Origin: Candidatus Saccharimonadota bacterium | Lineage (GTDB): Bacteria > Patescibacteriota > Saccharimonadia > UBA4664 | Direction of reading: 5' to 3' | DNA length: 13,784 nt | Assembly (NCBI GenBank): GCA_029237755.1 | Contig: JAQZBT010000015.1 | Span: forward strand, 1-13,784 | Part shown: positions 11,700 through 13,784 of the stretch, piece after piece | How the letters are laid out: each line of letters opens with the position of its first letter | Numbering within the stretch: the first letter of the stretch is position 1 | The notes under the pieces: model-generated | Told to the model about the DNA's origin: nothing | What the model saw: the letters and a program-made list of their open reading frames with translations, nothing else | The model's database searches: none | Position numbers and translations under genes: made by a program

Positions 11700-11987
11700 C
11701 TAGCTCTCGCTGCTTTGGTCCTGCGAACCCTGGTCGCGCTTCATCATGTGCTGGGTGGAGTTCTTCAGCTTGTCCGGCATCTCCTTCACCTTCCGCTTCA
11801 TGTTCTGCATCGCCGGCTTGTCGCTGGTCATACTCCAGATACCCTTCGCTAACAAAATAGCCGCCGGAATGATCAGCCACGGCAGCATACTGCGCATCGT
11901 CGAGCGGTCACCGGGCATCATACCCTGCATCGTGCCGGGCATGGCCTCGTAAAACGGTTCGCCTTCTTGATTCTTCTTATTCTTCAT
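11700..11987 (-). CDS. Small Met-rich single-TM membrane protein, unknown function
   Basis: No family is recognised. From ATG 11987 the product is 95 aa: a polar N-terminus with a Met-rich patch (AMPGTMQGMMPGDRSTMRSM), one membrane helix (about LPWLIIPAAILLAKGIW) and a basic, then Ser/Gln-rich tail (MKRKVKEMPDKLKNS...DQSSES). Thirteen or so methionines in 95 residues is unusual and recalls metal (copper)-handling peptides, but this is only a resemblance. An upstream TTG (12014) would add nine residues but lies before an 8-bp hairpin whose loop carries the AAGGGG Shine-Dalgarno, so ATG 11987 is preferred. The gene lies after murB on the same strand with a 70-nt gap and its own terminator. Confidence 0.65.
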   Translation of the reverse strand: MKNKKNQEGEPFYEAMPGTMQGMMPGDRSTMRSMLPWLIIPAAILLAKGIWSMTSDKPAMQNMKRKVKEMPDKLKNSTQHMMKRDQGSQDQSSES

Positions 11988-11988
11988 A

Positions 11989-12010
11989 CGTGGTATCCCC
12001 TTATACCACG
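11989..12010 (-). promoter_or_regulatory. Hairpin presenting the Shine-Dalgarno in its loop
   Basis: CGTGGTAT (12010-12003 on the minus strand) pairs perfectly with ATACCACG (11996-11989), leaving a 6-nt loop AAGGGG that is the only ribosome-binding candidate for ATG 11987. The same DNA contains TATAAG, so it may instead be an operator over a -10 box. Confidence 0.5.
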
Positions 12011-12057
12011 ACACTAGCGGAGGATATGGTTCGATTTATCGTCCATACTCACTATTT

Positions 12058-13089
12058 TTAACTAAGAAACAGTGGCTCCGGCTCTAGTTCCAGCCCAAAT
12101 TTCTCCTTGGCCGCCGTCACGATCTCTTCGACCAACTTCCTCAGGTCGTTGTAGGTGGCGCTGTTGGGGTTAGTGATGACCAAGGCATGGTTATCCCAGA
12201 CCTTCAGGCCAAACCGCTCCACACCCTTAAATCCGCATTGTTCCACGATCCAACCGGCCGCGATCTTGTATTCGTTGCCGTAGCGGTATGACGGAACCCG
12301 GTCGAACTTCTTCTCTATCTCGGCCAGTTTAGCTGCACTTACGATTGGGGATTTGAAGAACGATCCCGAGTTCGGTACGACGCTTGGGTCCGGCAGGATC
12401 CGCGCCCGTACCGCCATCACGCCCTCGCGGATCTGCTCTACTGACGGGTCGTCAATCTTGTGCTCGTCGAGCCACCGCTTCAGTGACTCATACGTCGGCC
12501 GCTTCGGCTTCACTTTGCTTAGCTTGATTGTCACGTGCGTTATCACATAGCGCCCGGCATTATCGGTCTTAAACGTACTATTGCGGTAACCAAAGTCGCA
12601 TTCGCTGCGCTTCAGCGTCACGAACTGCTGCGTCGCCAGGTCGTAGGCTTCCAGTTCCACCATCGTGTCGGCGATCTCTTGCCCATACGCTCCGGCGTTC
12701 TGGACCGGCGCGGCTCCCATCGTGCCTGGAATCATCGACATCGCTTCGATCCCGGTTAGTCCCAGCTTCACCGAGCGCTCTACCACTCCGTCCCAATGCT
12801 CACCAGCGCCGACCCGCCAAGTCACATGAGTGGATGTCTCATGGAGCTTGGCAAAGCCCATAATCTCCATCTTCAATACCAAGCGATGAATCGGTCCCTC
12901 GCTCACGACCAGGTTGGAGCCCTCCCCCAGCACAAACACGCTGACGCCGGCATTGGCGGCCCAATCACAGGCCTCCTTCACCGACTCAGTGTCTTTCACC
13001 ACCAGGAAATAGTCCGCCGACCCGCCCACCTTCATGGTGGTGTAGGGCAGCAGGCGCACCCGTTCCTGAATGTGTGGGAGCTTTACCAT
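12058..13089 (-). CDS. murB: UDP-N-acetylenolpyruvoylglucosamine reductase
   Basis: MurB uses NADPH and FAD to reduce UDP-GlcNAc-enolpyruvate to UDP-MurNAc in peptidoglycan synthesis. The 343-aa protein shows TTMKVGGSADYF (17-28), LGEGSNLVV (54-62), the FAD-binding PGTMGAAPVQNAGAYGQE (121-138), GYRNSTFK (167-174), NSGSFFKSP (240-248, catalytic Ser243) and the terminal LEPEPLF with the proton-donor Glu region (336-338). The GYR-type insert makes it a type I (E. coli-like) MurB. ATG 13089 lies only 7 nt after TACAAT of an extended -10 box, so the mRNA is probably leaderless. The upstream 133-aa gene ends 32 nt away. Confidence 0.96.
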   Translation of the reverse strand: MVKLPHIQERVRLLPYTTMKVGGSADYFLVVKDTESVKEACDWAANAGVSVFVLGEGSNLVVSEGPIHRLVLKMEIMGFAKLHETSTHVTWRVGAGEHWDGVVERSVKLGLTGIEAMSMIPGTMGAAPVQNAGAYGQEIADTMVELEAYDLATQQFVTLKRSECDFGYRNSTFKTDNAGRYVITHVTIKLSKVKPKRPTYESLKRWLDEHKIDDPSVEQIREGVMAVRARILPDPSVVPNSGSFFKSPIVSAAKLAEIEKKFDRVPSYRYGNEYKIAAGWIVEQCGFKGVERFGLKVWDNHALVITNPNSATYNDLRKLVEEIVTAAKEKFGLELEPEPLFLS

Positions 13090-13096
13090 TGCGCCT

Positions 13097-13105
13097 ATTG
13101 TATCA
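13097..13105 (-). promoter_or_regulatory. Extended -10 of murB (leaderless)
   Basis: On the minus strand TGATACAAT ends 7 nt before the murB ATG. A normal start about 7 nt after the box would coincide with the start codon. No -35 and no Shine-Dalgarno are visible. Confidence 0.55.
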
Positions 13106-13121
13106 GGGGAACAGGTTGCGA

Positions 13122-13523
13122 CTAAAGCGTTTGCCGGGCGTTAGCAAGGGCCTTTACCAGAGTCAGGACTTCGACGGCCTCTGTCTCGGACACCTCCTGG
13201 TTCTCCTGATTGGTCCCCGCCGCCGGTTGTGTGCCAAATACCATCTCGTTGACGTACTTAGTCAGGCGGTGGTCGCTAAAGAGTTGGTAGCCTGTCTCGT
13301 GCACCCCGCCCTCGATCCGCTTCAGGATCTGCACCTTGATCTTGGGCACGCTCGCCTCCGCCACCACACAGCGCGTCAGGTAGACCAACAAATTGTCGTT
13401 GGTCAGGTACTTCTTGGTCGCGATCGACACCGACGCATCCTGCATCTTGTCCGCCAGAAACCACGTCACGGTATTCTCGAGGTCGGTCTTGGTCGGTTCT
13501 GTAGCTACAGCGTCAGTACTCAT
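13122..13523 (-). CDS. Hypothetical 133-aa protein
   Basis: The family is not recognised. The product is soluble, without signal peptide or membrane helix. The N-terminal 90 residues look folded and helical (TKTDLENTVTWFLADKMQDAS...NLLVYLTRCVVAEASVPKIKVQILKRIEGGVHETGYQLFSDHRLTKYVNEMVFG), followed by a Gln/Asn/Glu-rich linker (TQPAAGTNQENQEVSE) and a short C-terminal helix (AVEVLTLVKALANARQTL), the kind of tail that can bind a partner. ATG 13523 is 6 nt after a TATGCT -10 box, so this transcript too is probably leaderless. It precedes murB with a 32-nt gap that holds the murB promoter. Confidence 0.75.
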   Translation of the reverse strand: MSTDAVATEPTKTDLENTVTWFLADKMQDASVSIATKKYLTNDNLLVYLTRCVVAEASVPKIKVQILKRIEGGVHETGYQLFSDHRLTKYVNEMVFGTQPAAGTNQENQEVSETEAVEVLTLVKALANARQTL

Positions 13524-13529
13524 GCCTTA

Positions 13530-13557
13530 AGCATAGTCGTCTTGTGGCAAACGTCAA
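13530..13557 (-). promoter_or_regulatory. Promoter of the 133-aa gene
   Basis: On the minus strand TTGACG (13557-13552) and TATGCT (13535-13530) are 16 bp apart, and the ATG follows 6 nt after the -10. The -35 overlaps the TGA stop of the upstream CcdA-like gene. Confidence 0.6.
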
Positions 13558-13784
13558 AACCGCTGCTCGAGCTCCGCCACCGGGTCATACCAGCCCTGCT
13601 CCAATACGTAGGTTTGAAAAGCCTTATCCAGGCCCGTTATTACCATCAGGCCCACCACGATAAACACCACCCCGATAACCTTGCGCAGGCTGCCTTCGGG
13701 ATTAGCAAACCACCCCAGCTTACGGGTCATGGCCCGTCCGAACACCGCTACCAGCAGCAATGTGCCGGCCAGCCCCACGGCGTA
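13554..13784 (-). CDS. CcdA/DsbD-like thiol-disulfide membrane transporter (partial, C-terminus)
   Basis: The frame is open to the window edge, so the true start lies outside; 76 residues are visible. They contain two membrane helices (YAVGLAGTLLLVAVFGRAM and RKVIGVVFIVVGLMVITGL) separated by a basic loop (TRKLGWFANPEGSLRK), ending GLDKAFQTYVLEQGWYDPVAELEQRF. This matches the last two helices of CcdA-type cytochrome c biogenesis/DsbD-core proteins, in which a TG-containing final helix is common. Such proteins carry electrons from cytoplasmic thioredoxin to the outside, which would fit trxA-trxB nearby. The catalytic cysteines are outside the window, so the call is tentative. Confidence 0.55.
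   Translation of the reverse strand, partial: YAVGLAGTLLLVAVFGRAMTRKLGWFANPEGSLRKVIGVVFIVVGLMVITGLDKAFQTYVLEQGWYDPVAELEQRF

Noticed and set aside
1..13784. CRISPR array, insertion sequence, phage or defence genes
   Set aside because: No direct-repeat array, transposase, integrase, cas or toxin-antitoxin-like product was found; the genes are mainly housekeeping.
1..13784. UGA recoded as glycine (Gracilibacteria-type code)
   Set aside because: TGA ends several full-length genes at sensible positions before terminators, so it works as a stop here.

Overview
The window reads as ordinary bacterial chromosome, GC-rich, with compact genes. UGA is used as a stop by several genes (purN, the cohesin-like gene, the 319-aa membrane protein, the 349-aa orphan), so UGA-recoding lineages are unlikely. 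A small genome that keeps class II (B12-dependent) ribonucleotide reductase with NrdR, an isolated corrinoid adenosyltransferase, partial purine genes, a short TM-anchored cohesin-like protein and many unrecognised small membrane proteins suggests a Patescibacteria/CPR bacterium, perhaps Saccharibacteria-like. That placement is inference; no rRNA or ribosomal protein lies in the window to test it.

Layout. (1) 1-298 (-): start of an ABC transporter ATPase, cut by the window edge. (2) 506-3304 (+): divergent purM, an inverted-repeat element, then a secreted single-pass membrane protein followed 3 nt later by purN, ended by a strong terminator that also serves the convergent unit. (3) 4500-3355 (-): cobO/btuR adenosyltransferase then a six-TM DUF6580-like protein, divergent from a TM-anchored cohesin-like protein (4554-5081, +). 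(4) 8506-5215 (-): nrdR then nrdJ, with a well-formed pair of NrdR boxes over the nrdR promoter. (5) 8507-8977: a long gap with the nrdR control region and, on the other side, a region rich in base-pairing potential that may be a structured RNA or a long trxA leader. (6) 8978-10282 (+): trxA-trxB with a terminator. (7) 10420-11469 (+): an unrecognised 349-aa protein with its own promoter and operator-like palindrome. (8) 11470-11699: convergent gap with three hairpin structures, including a 17-bp perfect inverted repeat. (9) 13784-11700 (-): C-terminus of a CcdA-like membrane protein, a 133-aa unknown, murB and a Met-rich small membrane protein.

How the genes may work together. NrdJ needs adenosylcobalamin and thiol electrons. 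The window holds its repressor (NrdR), the adenosyltransferase that makes its cofactor (CobO), a possible corrinoid importer subunit (DUF6580-like), the thioredoxin/thioredoxin reductase pair that can reduce it and a CcdA-like protein that could carry electrons across the membrane. This is a plausible deoxynucleotide-supply and redox neighbourhood.

The most interesting material is non-coding: the NrdR operator pair with exact spacing, the candidate structured RNA upstream of trxA, the 17-bp inverted repeat at 11575-11645, and two gene-end inverted repeats whose loops share a CGAAGCGA core. Several genes have a -10 element only 6-11 nt before the start codon, suggesting leaderless or nearly leaderless transcripts.
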